Counted from the first letter of the stretch, positions 48,864-58,122 are shown. The stretch: 64,000 nucleotides of DNA from Roseiflexus castenholzii DSM 13941 (GCF_000017805.1 NC_009767.1:62001-126000), one strand, 5' to 3'. The notes: generated by a model not told the origin, from the sequence alone. Made by a program: numbers and translations.

Positions 48864-49191
48864 ATACTTACAACACATTCTTGAAGAGACGACATACCTT
48901 TTGCGATCTTCCAGAGACCTCGATAAAACGGCATTTTTGCAGAACGAAACCCTGAAACGGGCATTCGTCCGCAGCATTGAAGTAATTGGCGAAGCCGCCA
49001 AGCAGATGCCAGACGCCCTTCGACAGCAATATCCGGCAATCGAGTGGCGTGCAATGGCCGGGATGCGCGATCGCCTGATTCACGGCTACTTTGGCGTCGA
49101 TTACGATATTGTGTGGGATGTGGTTACGAGCAAAATACCAGCGCTTGACCAAACAGTACGGCAGATTCTGGCTCAGGAGGTCCTGCAATGA
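48844..49191 (+). CDS. HEPN (DUF86/HepT) ribonuclease toxin
   Basis: A 115-residue helical protein of the HepT family. The catalytic motif is RDRLIHGYFGVDY, that is R-x4-H followed by Tyr, the residue AMPylated by MntA in characterised pairs. The helical core includes AFVRSIEVIGEAAKQMP. The start at 48844 lies inside the end of the MNT gene. Its stop overlaps the next ATG (49188) as ATGA, coupling the pair to the molybdoenzyme gene. Confidence 0.88.
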   Translation: MPPSTREYLQHILEETTYLLRSSRDLDKTAFLQNETLKRAFVRSIEVIGEAAKQMPDALRQQYPAIEWRAMAGMRDRLIHGYFGVDYDIVWDVVTSKIPALDQTVRQILAQEVLQ

Positions 49192-51281
49192 TACCCCCCG
49201 ACCGCATCCGCCTGGTGCGCGGCGCATGCCCGCACGATTGCCCCGATACCTGCGCGACGATCACAGAGGTGCAGGATGATCGCGCGGTACGGTTCTACGC
49301 CGATCCTGACCATCCGTTTACCAGAGGGTGGCTCTGCGCGAAAGTGCGTCCATACCTGGAGCGGGTGTACGCTCCCGACCGCCTGCTCTACCCGCTGCGG
49401 CGCGTTGGTCCGAAAGGCGGCAACCGCTGGGAACGCATCACGTGGGAAGCAGCAATCGATGAGATTGCGACCCGCTGGAAGGAGATTATTGCCCGCTACG
49501 GCGCGGCTGCCATTCTGCCCTATTCCTATAGCGGCACGCTCGGTTTAGTGCAACTCATGATCTGCAATGCGCGCCTGTGGAATCGGATGGGCGTGAGTGG
49601 GTTGCAACGCAGCATCTGCGGCGCAGCCGCCGAAGCCGCCGTCGAAGCGACCCTCGGCGCGCGCTGGTCGCCCGATCCGGCGGATGTGCTCCATAGCAAA
49701 CTGGTGCTCATCTGGGGGCACAATCCCGCCAGCACCGGTCCACACTTCATGCCGTTGCTGCGGCAGGCGCAGAAACGTGGCGCTTATGTGGCAGTGATCG
49801 ATCCGCGCCGCACGCTGACGGCACGCAGCGCCGATGAGCACATCCGTCCGCGCCCGGCGACCGATGCCGCGCTGGCGCTCGGCATGATGCACGTTATTTT
49901 CAGCGAAGGGTTGCACGATGAAGCCTGGCTTGAACAGCACACTATCGGCTGGCGCGACCTGCGCGACCGCGCTGCCGGGTATCCGCCCGATCGGGCGGCA
50001 GCCATCACCGGCGTGCCGGAGGCGACGATCATTGCGCTTGCTCGACGCTATGCAACAATGAAACCGGCGCTGCTCAAGACTGCTGATGGCGTGCAGCGTC
50101 ACGGCAATGGCGGGCAGACGTTCCGCGCCCTCTGCTGCCTGCCCGCAGTCGTCGGGCAGTATGGCGTGCGCGGCGGAGGATTATCGTATAGCACGAGCGG
50201 GTATGTCCGCTGGGACGCCGAAGCCGTCGGTCATGCCTCGGAGTGCCCGCCAACGCCGCGAGTGGTGAACATGAATCGCCTCGGCGCCGCACTTACTGGC
50301 GAGGTCCGCGATCCGCCGATCATGGCACTGTTCGTGTTCTGCGCCAATCCGGTCACGTCTGCTCCCAACGCCGGGTTGATCGTGCAGGGGTTGCTACGCG
50401 ACGATCTGTTCACCGTCGTTCACGAGCAGTTCATGACCGATACGGCGCGCTACGCCGATATTGTCCTGCCCGCAACCACGCAACTGGAGCATGTCGATCT
50501 GCACAAGGCGTATGGGCATCGCTATCTTCAGTATAACCATCCGGCGGTTCCGCCCCCTGGCGAGTGCAGGAGCAACTGGGACGTGATGCGCCTGCTGGCG
50601 CGTGCTATGGGATATACTGAACCCTGGCTCCACGAAGATGCTGAACAGGCGATCTGCGGCGTGCTCGACGCTACCCGCGCGCGTAACCCGTTGCTCGAAG
50701 GGATCACGCTGGAACGTCTCCAGGCGGAAGGAACGGTTCCGCTCTCCTTTCCACCAGGGCGCGATGTTCCCTTCGCTGATGGATACTTCCCAACTCCATC
50801 GGGGAAGGTGGAGTTGCGCTGCGACTCGCTGCGCGTCCACGGTCTCGATCCGTTGCCGGAGTACGCACCGCCTGCGGAGTTCCGCGCGGTTGGCGACTAT
50901 TCAGCACATGGGCATCCACCGTCGCTGGTGCTGATCTCCGGCGCATCGCACCACTACGTCTCGTCGAGTTTCGCCAATCAGCCCAGTTTGCGCGCAAAAG
51001 AGGGAGCGCCCTTCATCGAGATCAATCCTGTGGATGCCGTCGCGCGCGGTATTCGCCACGGCGATGAGGTCCACGTCGAAAGTGCGCGCGGATGGTGCCG
51101 TCTGCTCGCGGTGGTGACCGATGACGCGCCGCCTGGCGTCGTGATCGCCCCCAAAGGACCATGGGCGAGCCTGTCGCCCGACGGTCGTAACGTCAATTGG
51201 GTGACGCCCGACGCGCTGGCGGACCTTGCCGGTCAAAGCACGTTCCACAGCAATCTGGTGCAGGTGCGGCGGGCAGAATGA
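49188..51281 (+). CDS. Molybdopterin oxidoreductase (DMSO-reductase family, one 4Fe-4S)
   Basis: A 697-residue Mo/W-bis-MGD enzyme. The N-terminal 4Fe-4S motif is ACPHDCPDTC...GWLCAKV (C-x3-C-x3-C-x(n)-C). SICGAAAEAA near residue 145 could provide the Cys ligand to Mo. Further motifs are WGHNPASTGPHF, FCANPVTSAPNAG, the molydopterin segment DIVLPATTQLEHVDLHKAYG and the C-terminal dinucleotide-binding beta barrel (SGASHHYVSSSFANQP). No signal peptide, so it is cytoplasmic. Substrate is unknown; no partner subunits lie adjacent. It sits between a HEPN/MNT pair and aroK, each junction ATGA-coupled. Confidence 0.87.
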   Translation: MIPPDRIRLVRGACPHDCPDTCATITEVQDDRAVRFYADPDHPFTRGWLCAKVRPYLERVYAPDRLLYPLRRVGPKGGNRWERITWEAAIDEIATRWKEIIARYGAAAILPYSYSGTLGLVQLMICNARLWNRMGVSGLQRSICGAAAEAAVEATLGARWSPDPADVLHSKLVLIWGHNPASTGPHFMPLLRQAQKRGAYVAVIDPRRTLTARSADEHIRPRPATDAALALGMMHVIFSEGLHDEAWLEQHTIGWRDLRDRAAGYPPDRAAAITGVPEATIIALARRYATMKPALLKTADGVQRHGNGGQTFRALCCLPAVVGQYGVRGGGLSYSTSGYVRWDAEAVGHASECPPTPRVVNMNRLGAALTGEVRDPPIMALFVFCANPVTSAPNAGLIVQGLLRDDLFTVVHEQFMTDTARYADIVLPATTQLEHVDLHKAYGHRYLQYNHPAVPPPGECRSNWDVMRLLARAMGYTEPWLHEDAEQAICGVLDATRARNPLLEGITLERLQAEGTVPLSFPPGRDVPFADGYFPTPSGKVELRCDSLRVHGLDPLPEYAPPAEFRAVGDYSAHGHPPSLVLISGASHHYVSSSFANQPSLRAKEGAPFIEINPVDAVARGIRHGDEVHVESARGWCRLLAVVTDDAPPGVVIAPKGPWASLSPDGRNVNWVTPDALADLAGQSTFHSNLVQVRRAE

Positions 51282-51799
51282 GTATGCCAGAGATCATTGC
51301 GCTGGTTGGACTCAGCGGCGGCGGCAAATCGACGGTGGCGCGCCATCTGGCAGCGCGCCTCGGCTGGCGGGTGTGTGACACCGACGGGCTGGTGGAACAG
51401 ATGGCAGGACGGACGATTCCCGCCATTTTCGCCGATGAAGGGGAAGGCGCCTTTCGTGAGCGGGAAACTGTTGCGCTTATGGCGGCGCTCACGGAACCGA
51501 ACACCATCGTTGCAACCGGCGGCGGCATTGTGCTGCGCGACCGCAACCGCGCGCTACTGAGGGAGAAGGCGTTCGTGGTGTGGCTCGACGCGCCGACCGA
51601 TGTGTTGATCGCCCGGTTGCGCGCCCACGATGAGGAGCGACCATTGCTGGCAGGAGACGATCCGGCGGCGCGGCTGGAAACGTTGCGGGCGCAGCGCGCG
51701 GCGCTCTACCGCGATGTGGCGCATGTGACGATTGACACATCGGAAGCCGCGCCGGAGGATGTGGCGGAACGGATTGTTGGCGCACTTTTCGGGAACTGA
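51278..51799 (+). CDS. aroK: Shikimate kinase
   Basis: A 173-residue P-loop kinase phosphorylating shikimate in aromatic amino acid synthesis. Motifs: LVGLSGGGKSTVARHLA (Walker A), DTDGLVEQMAGRTIP (the shikimate-binding Asp), FRERETVAL and ATGGGIVLRDRNR (Walker B-like GGG), and a lid RPLLAGDDP. The ATG at 51278 overlaps the preceding stop; an ATG six bases later is equally possible. aroB follows after an intervening lipoprotein gene. Confidence 0.92.
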   Translation: MSMPEIIALVGLSGGGKSTVARHLAARLGWRVCDTDGLVEQMAGRTIPAIFADEGEGAFRERETVALMAALTEPNTIVATGGGIVLRDRNRALLREKAFVVWLDAPTDVLIARLRAHDEERPLLAGDDPAARLETLRAQRAALYRDVAHVTIDTSEAAPEDVAERIVGALFGN

Positions 51800-52049
51800 G
51801 AACCAAGAACTGAGACGTGAGTCGGGACATCAGGATTGCGCCTGGAAAGCGGATCGCGCAGCAATACGGCGTCGAACGCAGCATTCGTGCCTGGCCAGGG
51901 CAAGCGTCCGCGTATCGCCAATCCGTATCAATCTGCATCCCGTGGCGATCTATCCTCAGAGCAGAGATGGGTATTGTTCAACCCCTGTTGAATGTTCTAT
52001 GCCGGCAATCTGAGCAATCATGACAAAGATCGCCCGAAGGAGACGTTTC

Positions 52050-53009
52050 ATGAGTATCAGGCTTCTTCTTGCGCTCGCCACACTGATGCTGGCGCTTGCC
52101 GGGTGTGGCACCATCGGCGCAGCGCCGACTCCGACGCCCCTTCCGCCGACACCAACGCCAACACCGCTGCCGACTTCTACGCCACGCCCGACGCCAACGC
52201 CGCTGCCGACCCCAACGCCTGTTCCGCCGACGCAACCCCCAGCATCGGCATCCGCCGATGTCATTCAGAGCGGGTTGCTCGCCGCCGCCAGGGCCGACTC
52301 CTACCGCATCGAGTTCGTATTCAAAACGAAAGGTTCAATAGGGGAAGGGGCGCCGATCGCGTCGCCGGATGGCATGGTCGAAGTCATTCGCATGAAAGGC
52401 GAAGTCGCCGGCAAAAATTCGCGAGTGGAAATCGGCGGATTCTTTGCTGCGATCCTGTCCGGCGACCCGGAGAAATCCACAGAGTTCGTGACCGTCGATG
52501 GCAAGTCGTACATTCGTGGTCCGGCGCCGCTGTTCGGCGCGCCAGAGGATGCCTGGTACGAACTGCCTGCCGATCAGGCTTCCTCGGCTGTGACCGTATC
52601 TCCCGATCAGGTCACCGGTTCGCTTCAGCAGAGCGGCAATCTCGATCTCGCCAGCTTCACCTCTGGCGGATTCGAGACGCTCGATGCTCAACGCTGCGCG
52701 ATTTTCATCGGCGACAAAGAGACCACCATCCGGCTCCTGACCGGCGTCAACCAGCAGGGAACGCTGCCGTTCACCCTCCGACCAGAGGATGTCGAACAGG
52801 CAGAAACGCGCCTCTTCATTTGCGAAGATGGACGACTCCACAAGATGACGATCGATGTGAGCGGAACCCCGGCAGGAGAGACGGAACCGACCTCGTTCAG
52901 CATGCTGATCCGCCTGTACGATTTCAACAGTACCATCCGAATCATCGCGCCCGCAAACGCGCGACCACTGGCGCCGCCGTCGTTCGGTCTGCCGACGCCG
53001 ACGCCCTGA
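52050..53009 (+). CDS. Lipoprotein with Thr/Pro-rich linker, LppX/LprG-like pattern
   Basis: A 319-residue predicted lipoprotein. The signal peptide SIRLLLALATLMLALAGC ends in a lipobox (LAGC), followed by a 40-residue Pro/Thr linker (PTPTPLPTSTPRPTP) and a beta-rich domain (about 70-310). The domain carries DSYRIEFVFKTKGS, VDGKSYIRGP and PEDAWYELP, reminiscent of LppX/LprG/LolA-type lipid-carrier folds. That resemblance is structural inference only. The ATG at 52050 has an AAGGAGAC site. It lies between aroK and aroB and is flanked on both sides by GAGAACC-type heptamer repeats. Confidence 0.72.
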   Translation: MSIRLLLALATLMLALAGCGTIGAAPTPTPLPPTPTPTPLPTSTPRPTPTPLPTPTPVPPTQPPASASADVIQSGLLAAARADSYRIEFVFKTKGSIGEGAPIASPDGMVEVIRMKGEVAGKNSRVEIGGFFAAILSGDPEKSTEFVTVDGKSYIRGPAPLFGAPEDAWYELPADQASSAVTVSPDQVTGSLQQSGNLDLASFTSGGFETLDAQRCAIFIGDKETTIRLLTGVNQQGTLPFTLRPEDVEQAETRLFICEDGRLHKMTIDVSGTPAGETEPTSFSMLIRLYDFNSTIRIIAPANARPLAPPSFGLPTPTP

Positions 53010-53017
53010 TCGGAAGC

Positions 53018-53317
53018 CGGGAACGGGGAACGGAGAACCGAGAACCGAGAACCGAGAACCGGGAACCAGGAACCGAGAACCAGAAACGGAGAGCCGGGAA
53101 CCATGGACCATCCCACCCGCGCCCATCCGTCACGACCCGTGCCGATCCGTGTGCGCCCGCGCACCATTCTCGCGCGCGGAACCGAGAACCAGGAACGGAG
53201 AGCCGAGAACCATGGACCATCCCACCCGCGCCCATCCGTCACGACCCGTGCCGATCCGTGTGCGCTCGCGCACCATACCCGTGCGCAGAACCGAGAACCA
53301 AGAACGGAGAACGAACT
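53018..53317 (+). repeat. Heptanucleotide repeats and a 109-bp tandem duplication before aroB
   Basis: 53018-53100 is a run of degenerate GAGAACC heptamers (GGGAACC, GAGAACC, GGAACCA). From 53102 a 109-bp unit starting CATGGACCATCCCACCC is followed at once by a second, nearly identical unit at 53211. Each unit ends in more GAACCGAGAACCA heptamers. A short stretch of the same heptamer follows aroK (51796-51815). The region is open in the aroB frame but is not coding-like. Confidence 0.82.
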
Positions 53318-54433
53318 ATGACGCAACCCGCCGAGTATTTGTACGTCACAACGACAGGCGGCAGGTACGAAGTCATCGTCGCCCACGGCGCCTTCGATCA
53401 CCTTCCGCACCATCTTCAGCGCATCGGTTTGCGCGGCGCCGCGTGGGTCATCAGCGACGACCAGGTGTTCCCGCGTTACGCCCCGGCGCTGATCGCGCGT
53501 CTGCGCGCCGCCGGGTACAATGCGCACGGGTATGCCGTGCCGCCTGGCGAACCGAGCAAAGACCTGGCAATGGCTGCGCGACTCTACGACTGGCTGATCG
53601 GCAACGGCGTCGAGCGGCGCGACACTGTGCTGGCGCTGGGTGGCGGCGTCATCGGCGACCTGGCAGGGTTCGTGGCTGCAACCGTATTGCGCGGCATCGC
53701 TCTCGTTCACCTGCCGACCACACTGCTGGCAATGGTCGACTCGGCAATCGGCGGCAAAACCGGCGTGAACCATTCGCTCGGCAAGAACCTGATTGGCGCG
53801 TTCCACCAACCGCGCTTGACGCTTGCCGACACGACCACGCTGGCGACTCTGCCGCCGCGTGAACTACGCGCTGGCTGGGCGGAAGTGATCAAACACGCCG
53901 TCATTCGCGACGCCGATCTGTTCGCGCACCTCGAAGCGATCACCGATCCTGCGTCTCTCCAGGGTGATGCGCTGGCAACGATCATCCGGCGCGCCGCCAG
54001 GGTCAAGATCGATATTGTCAACATCGATGAGCGCGAAACCGGCGAACGCATGCTTCTGAACTATGGGCACACCCTGGGGCATGCCATCGAAGCCGCACGC
54101 GGCTATGGCGACCTGCTGCACGGCGAGGCAGTCGCCATCGGCATGCACCTGGAGGCGCAGATCGCCCATCGCATGGGGATGGTTGACTCTCGGTTCGTTG
54201 AGCGTCAGCAGCGTCTGCTGCGCGCATATGGGCTGCCAACAAATCTGCCGCCCGGTGTGACTATTGACGACCTGATCGAACGCACGCTGCGCGACAAGAA
54301 GGTGCGGGCAGGGCGGGCGCGCTGGGCATTGCCGCTGGGAATTGGTGCGGCGACCGTGCGCGACGATGTGCCCGAAACAGTGGTGCGCGCCATTCTCGAG
54401 AAGGCGACCGACAGAAATGAGGGACCTGTATGA
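53318..54433 (+). CDS. aroB: 3-dehydroquinate synthase
   Basis: A 371-residue NAD+ and metal-dependent enzyme making 3-dehydroquinate from DAHP. Motifs are PPGEPSKDLAMAARLYDWL, LALGGGVIGDLAGFVAATVLRG (NAD-binding), LPTTLLAMVDSAIGGKTGVN and GAFHQPRL. The metal ligands lie in RAGWAEVIKHAVI, NYGHTLGHAIEA and LLHGEAVAIGM. The ATG at 53318 is at the end of the repeat block; the frame is open far upstream only because of the repeats. The stop overlaps the HEPN gene (ATGA). Confidence 0.95.
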   Translation: MTQPAEYLYVTTTGGRYEVIVAHGAFDHLPHHLQRIGLRGAAWVISDDQVFPRYAPALIARLRAAGYNAHGYAVPPGEPSKDLAMAARLYDWLIGNGVERRDTVLALGGGVIGDLAGFVAATVLRGIALVHLPTTLLAMVDSAIGGKTGVNHSLGKNLIGAFHQPRLTLADTTTLATLPPRELRAGWAEVIKHAVIRDADLFAHLEAITDPASLQGDALATIIRRAARVKIDIVNIDERETGERMLLNYGHTLGHAIEAARGYGDLLHGEAVAIGMHLEAQIAHRMGMVDSRFVERQQRLLRAYGLPTNLPPGVTIDDLIERTLRDKKVRAGRARWALPLGIGAATVRDDVPETVVRAILEKATDRNEGPV

Positions 54434-54843
54434 CTGAACCGGACGTGCGCTGGATTCAACGGTTCAACCATTTCACCAGAGCATTGCGTCAACTTGAAAA
54501 ATTCATCGCCAAAGGGGAGTTGAACGAACTTGAAGAACGGGGTTTAATCCAGGCATTCGAGTATACCTTCGAGCTATCCTGGAATGTCATCAAGGACTAC
54601 TTCGAGTTGCAGGGCGATACCGGCATTCTCGGCAGCCGCGACGCCTTTCGTCTGGCATTTCGGCGCGGATTGATCGAACACGGCGATGTTTGGATGAGTA
54701 TGATCAAAAGTCGCGCATTGACCAGCCATACATATAATGAGGAGATAGCACAGCAGGTTGCTTCGGCGATTGTGAATCAATACTACCCTGAGTTTGTCAG
54801 ACTGCACGAAACGTTGACAAAACTGAAAGGCAATGGGGCATGA
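54430..54843 (+). CDS. HEPN protein of the HI0074 (nucleotidyltransferase substrate-binding) family
   Basis: A 137-residue helical protein of the family once called nucleotidyltransferase substrate-binding. It shows RWIQRFNHFTRALRQLEKFI, GLIQAFEYTFELSWNVIKDY and the HEPN motif RALTSHTYNEEIA (R-x4-H-x-Tyr). Partner of the MNT protein encoded next; a second HEPN/MNT pair in reversed gene order to the one at 48.5 kb. Translation is coupled to aroB by an ATGA overlap. Confidence 0.88.
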   Translation: MTEPDVRWIQRFNHFTRALRQLEKFIAKGELNELEERGLIQAFEYTFELSWNVIKDYFELQGDTGILGSRDAFRLAFRRGLIEHGDVWMSMIKSRALTSHTYNEEIAQQVASAIVNQYYPEFVRLHETLTKLKGNGA

Positions 54844-55178
54844 CGCTGCGATTTGGCTTGAAAGAGTCGGTCATTGAAAGCATCTGCGATGTCCTCGCCC
54901 GTCATCCTGAGGTCGAGAAGGCGATCATTTACGGTTCACGCGCCAAAGGGACGTACAAGTACAACTCGGATATCGATCTGACACTCATCGGCGATGACTG
55001 CCTGACCTTTCTGGCGCTCACAAACATAATGGACGAACTCGACGACCTTTTGCTCCCTTACATGATCGACCTTTCCGTGCTGAGCCACATTGGCGATCCT
55101 GATGTTATCGACCACATTCAGCGTGTTGGGACCGTCTTCTACGAACGGAAGAAGTCTGAATGCGACGGGATGGGTTAG
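54840..55178 (+). CDS. MNT-type nucleotidyltransferase, HI0073 family
   Basis: A 112-residue minimal nucleotidyltransferase. The active site YGSRAKGTYKYNSDIDLTLIG is G-S-x10-D-x-D, with the third acidic residue in LPYMIDLSVL. It overlaps the HEPN gene by 4 bp (ATGA). Predicted to AMPylate and neutralise the HEPN partner. The 204 bp after its stop hold no supported gene. Confidence 0.88.
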   Translation: MTLRFGLKESVIESICDVLARHPEVEKAIIYGSRAKGTYKYNSDIDLTLIGDDCLTFLALTNIMDELDDLLLPYMIDLSVLSHIGDPDVIDHIQRVGTVFYERKKSECDGMG

Positions 55179-55382
55179 AGCGTGTCAGTGAGTGGGTGAA
55201 GACCGTGCCTTCACCCACCCAACCGCACTCTTCTCGAACAGGCTCTTAGCGGGGCCTGGCCAGACGAACAAACAGACGCTAAAGATGGACACAGGCTATC
55301 GCACTGATTGCAGCGCGCTGCGCCTTGGCGTCAACCTTTTCGAGACAGACGACGATTTCCTTTCGCCTGAACCTGTCGCCTC

Positions 55383-56610
55383 TCACCGTACTATCAATGG
55401 CAGAACCACGCGCTCAGTCAGGCAGATGGCGTTGAAATCGTGGTTGATCCCATCGGGCGGCACGGTCACTGTGCGCTGAACAGGCGCAATCGTGCAGCCT
55501 GGCGCACTGACGGTAAGTGTGTAGACGCCAGCCGGGAGATCGGTCATCGTATAGAACCCCTCAGCATCCGTCGCGGCGCTCTGCGCACCTGCCTGCACCG
55601 TCGCGCCCGCCACGCCGCGCCCCGCCCCGTCGGTCACGCGCCCGCTGATGCGATAGGTGAGCGAGCGGCACAGCGCTGAAATCCTGCCCGCTCACGTCGC
55701 TGCTGACCGTCACGGTGCGACTGACCGACGTGATCTGATAGATGCTCAGCGCCGCAGTGAGGGTGTAGGTTCCCATCGGCAGCCCGCTCAGCGTGTAGAA
55801 CCCGTCGGCATCGGTGGTGGCGCTCTGCGCGCCTGCCCGCACCGTCGCACCCACCACGCCGCGCCCGGCGTTGTCGGTCACGCACCCGCTGATCGTGCAG
55901 CGATCGGGATTCAGGAGAAGGACGTACAGGTCGGTCTGCGACGTTATAAATGCCTGACCGCAGATCATCGCGCGGGCGAATGCCGGTTCCGGCAGAACCT
56001 GGACAGTTCCCTCGGTAGTCCCGTCTGAGAGCCAGAATTCGCCTGTTATACCAATGACCTGTGACCACCCGGCATGGTCACCCCGAGCAAAGCGAGGGGT
56101 CGTGCGCGACCCGCTCAGATTCCTCGCTGAGTTTACCCTGAGCGAAGCGAAGGGCTCGGAATGACCAGCATGCGGCATCTTCAGTCGTCATTGGCATTCG
56201 ACCATGAACGTGCCGTCGGTTGTGCCGTCGCTGCGCCATAATTCGTGTCCGTGAACCCCATCATTGGCGACAAAGAAGAGAACATCGCCGACGACGTGGA
56301 ACCGCGAGAGATCGGCGCCATCAACGCCGGGGCGGATGTCCTTCACCAGGCGCGTGCCGTCGGTTGTGCCGTCGCTGCGCCACAACTCAGGACCATGGAT
56401 TCCATCATTGGCGATGAAGAAAAACACACCGTTGATTACTACAGAGTCGTGCCAATTGACATCATACGCTTTCTGGAACGACTTCACCAGAACAGGTTCA
56501 CTTGCAGAAGCGACGGACGCCGGCACAAGCAGGGGAAGAAGAGCGACGATGGCGATGAGTGCGAGCGAAAGAAGCGGGCAAGTGCGATGATGGCTGCGAT
56601 GCATGGACAA
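55383..56610 (-). pseudogene. Secreted ELWxxDGT / carboxypeptidase-regulatory repeat protein, interrupted
   Basis: The 5' part (56610-56188) starts with a signal peptide (LLSLALIAIVALLPLLVPASVASA) and carries GPELWRSDGTTDGT and GHELWRSDGTTDGTFMVE repeats. It then stops inside the inserted repeat at 56046-56199. After the insert the frame resumes with GEFWLSDGTTEGTVQVLP and a carboxypeptidase-regulatory-like unit (ISGCVTDNAGRGVVGATVRA). A frameshift near 55665 then breaks the second such unit (ISGRVTDGAGRGVAGATVQA), which runs to a stop at 55383. The intact ancestor would have been a surface protein of about 360 residues. Confidence 0.85.
56046..56199 (-). repeat. Dispersed repeat family 2, copy B, inserted in a gene
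   Basis: A 154-bp element matching the reverse complement of 44294-44449. Its ends are TTATACCAATGAC and GTCATTGGCATTC. It splits the secreted-protein gene between its second and third ELWxxDGT-type units. No clear target-site duplication is seen, perhaps because the ends have decayed. Confidence 0.82.
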
Positions 56611-56772
56611 ATCCTCCTGATCGATTGGTTGTACAGCAGAGTTGGCGGAAGATCGCGCTTCGCTTTTGGAATGTCATCTCATGTAACGCAACAATGCGGC
56701 AGAGGTTGCACCTGATCTGTGGGCATGGTATACTTTCGCGTCATCGACGGATGCCTCCCAAGGGAGGAGCCT

Positions 56773-58122
56773 ATGAAACTGCGCCACAGCGCTCGCACCG
56801 ATGTCGGCAGAACGCGGGATCACAACGAAGATGATTTTGGCGTCGGCGAAGGCGCAGGAGTCGCTCAGCACGGCGAGTTGCTGGTCGTCTGCGACGGAAT
56901 GGGGGGACACGCTGCCGGCGAGGTTGCCAGCCGCCTCGGCGTCGAAACCATCCTCAGCGCCTACTATAGCGACAATTCCCCGGATCGGGTCGATGTGCTG
57001 CGTCGGGCGTTCGAGCGCGCCAATGAGCGCATCCATGCTGAAGGGCGCGGCGCGATGGGCACTACCGGCGTCGCGGCGCTGTTCTACAAAGGCATGCTGC
57101 ACGTCGCCAACGTCGGCGATAGCCGCGCATACCTGATCCGCAACGACGACATCTGCCAGATTTCACGCGACCACTCGCTCGTCGGCGAGCAGGTGGCGGC
57201 TGGCGTCATCACTGCCGACCAGGCAAAATCCAGTTACTACCGCAATGTCATTACTCGCGCGCTGGGGTATCAACCGGAGGTGCAAGTCGATCTGTTCCAC
57301 CTGCCGTTGCAGGTCGGTGATACGATTGTGCTCTGCTCCGACGGGTTGCACGGGCTGGTCAGCGATGAGGAGATCGGTGCAATTGCCCGCTCGATGCCCC
57401 TTGCCGACGCGGTTGATCGCTTGATCGACCTGGCAAACGAGCGCGGCGGCACGGACAATATCACGACGATCATTGCGCACGTCGATGAACTCGATAATGC
57501 GGCAACCTTCGCTGACCTATCGGATGCCGCCCGCACAACGGTTGAATTTCCGGCGCCAACGACGGCGGCGACCATTGAATTTCCGGCAACTGCCAGCCTG
57601 ACGCCGGCAGTTGCTGAGCCTGCGACGATTCGCACGGCGCCGCTGCCCGTTGCGCCTCCCCCCGCCCCTCCGCCGGTTGCGGCGCCTGATCCGCGCGATA
57701 CGCCCGCGCCACGGCGAATGCACTGGATCGGCGCAACACTTGCTACCGTTCTGTTTACCGGGCTGGTGTTTGTGACTCTGTTCGTTGCCTATCCATCCGT
57801 GCTGGCGCCGGGGCAGGAAAGCCCCGCTTTGCCTGAAACGTCGCCTACTGCCGCGCCAACCCAGGCGCCGCCAACCGCTACCCTGCCCCCTCCGACCCAA
57901 CCGCCAACCGAAGCCCCCGCCATTCTTCCGGTTGCAACCGAAACCCCCGTGCCGACTGCATCGCCAGCGCCGACGACAACGCCTTCTCCGGTCGCTACCG
58001 GTACGCCAACGCCCACGGTTGCGCCGGCCATCACCGCCACGCCGGGTGCGTCGCCATCCACGCCGATCGCAACGGCGACCCGCACGCCCATTCCGCTGAC
58101 GTTGCCGACGCGCACGCCGTAA
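56773..58122 (+). CDS. PP2C-type Ser/Thr protein phosphatase with membrane anchor
   Basis: A 449-residue phosphatase. The PP2C domain (about 1-240) shows TDVGRTRDHNEDDFGV, LLVVCDGMGGHAAGEVAS, HVANVGDSRAYLI, VLCSDGLHGLVSDEE and GGTDNITTII, giving the two-metal centre. An Ala/Pro-rich linker follows, then one transmembrane helix (about 317-340, IGATLATVLFTGLVFVTLFV) and an extracellular Thr/Pro/Ala tail of about 110 residues. It would reverse Ser/Thr kinase signalling; no kinase gene is adjacent. The ATG at 56773 has a GGGAGGAG site. Confidence 0.9.
   Translation: MKLRHSARTDVGRTRDHNEDDFGVGEGAGVAQHGELLVVCDGMGGHAAGEVASRLGVETILSAYYSDNSPDRVDVLRRAFERANERIHAEGRGAMGTTGVAALFYKGMLHVANVGDSRAYLIRNDDICQISRDHSLVGEQVAAGVITADQAKSSYYRNVITRALGYQPEVQVDLFHLPLQVGDTIVLCSDGLHGLVSDEEIGAIARSMPLADAVDRLIDLANERGGTDNITTIIAHVDELDNAATFADLSDAARTTVEFPAPTTAATIEFPATASLTPAVAEPATIRTAPLPVAPPPAPPPVAAPDPRDTPAPRRMHWIGATLATVLFTGLVFVTLFVAYPSVLAPGQESPALPETSPTAAPTQAPPTATLPPPTQPPTEAPAILPVATETPVPTASPAPTTTPSPVATGTPTPTVAPAITATPGASPSTPIATATRTPIPLTLPTRTP

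Noticed and set aside
51992..53317. A 442-codon N-terminal extension of aroB
   Set aside because: It overlaps the lipoprotein gene in another frame and then runs through the heptamer repeats; AroB starts normally at 53318.
53018..53317. A CRISPR array
   Set aside because: The heptamers are too short and contiguous and the 109-bp units have no unique spacers; no cas genes are present.
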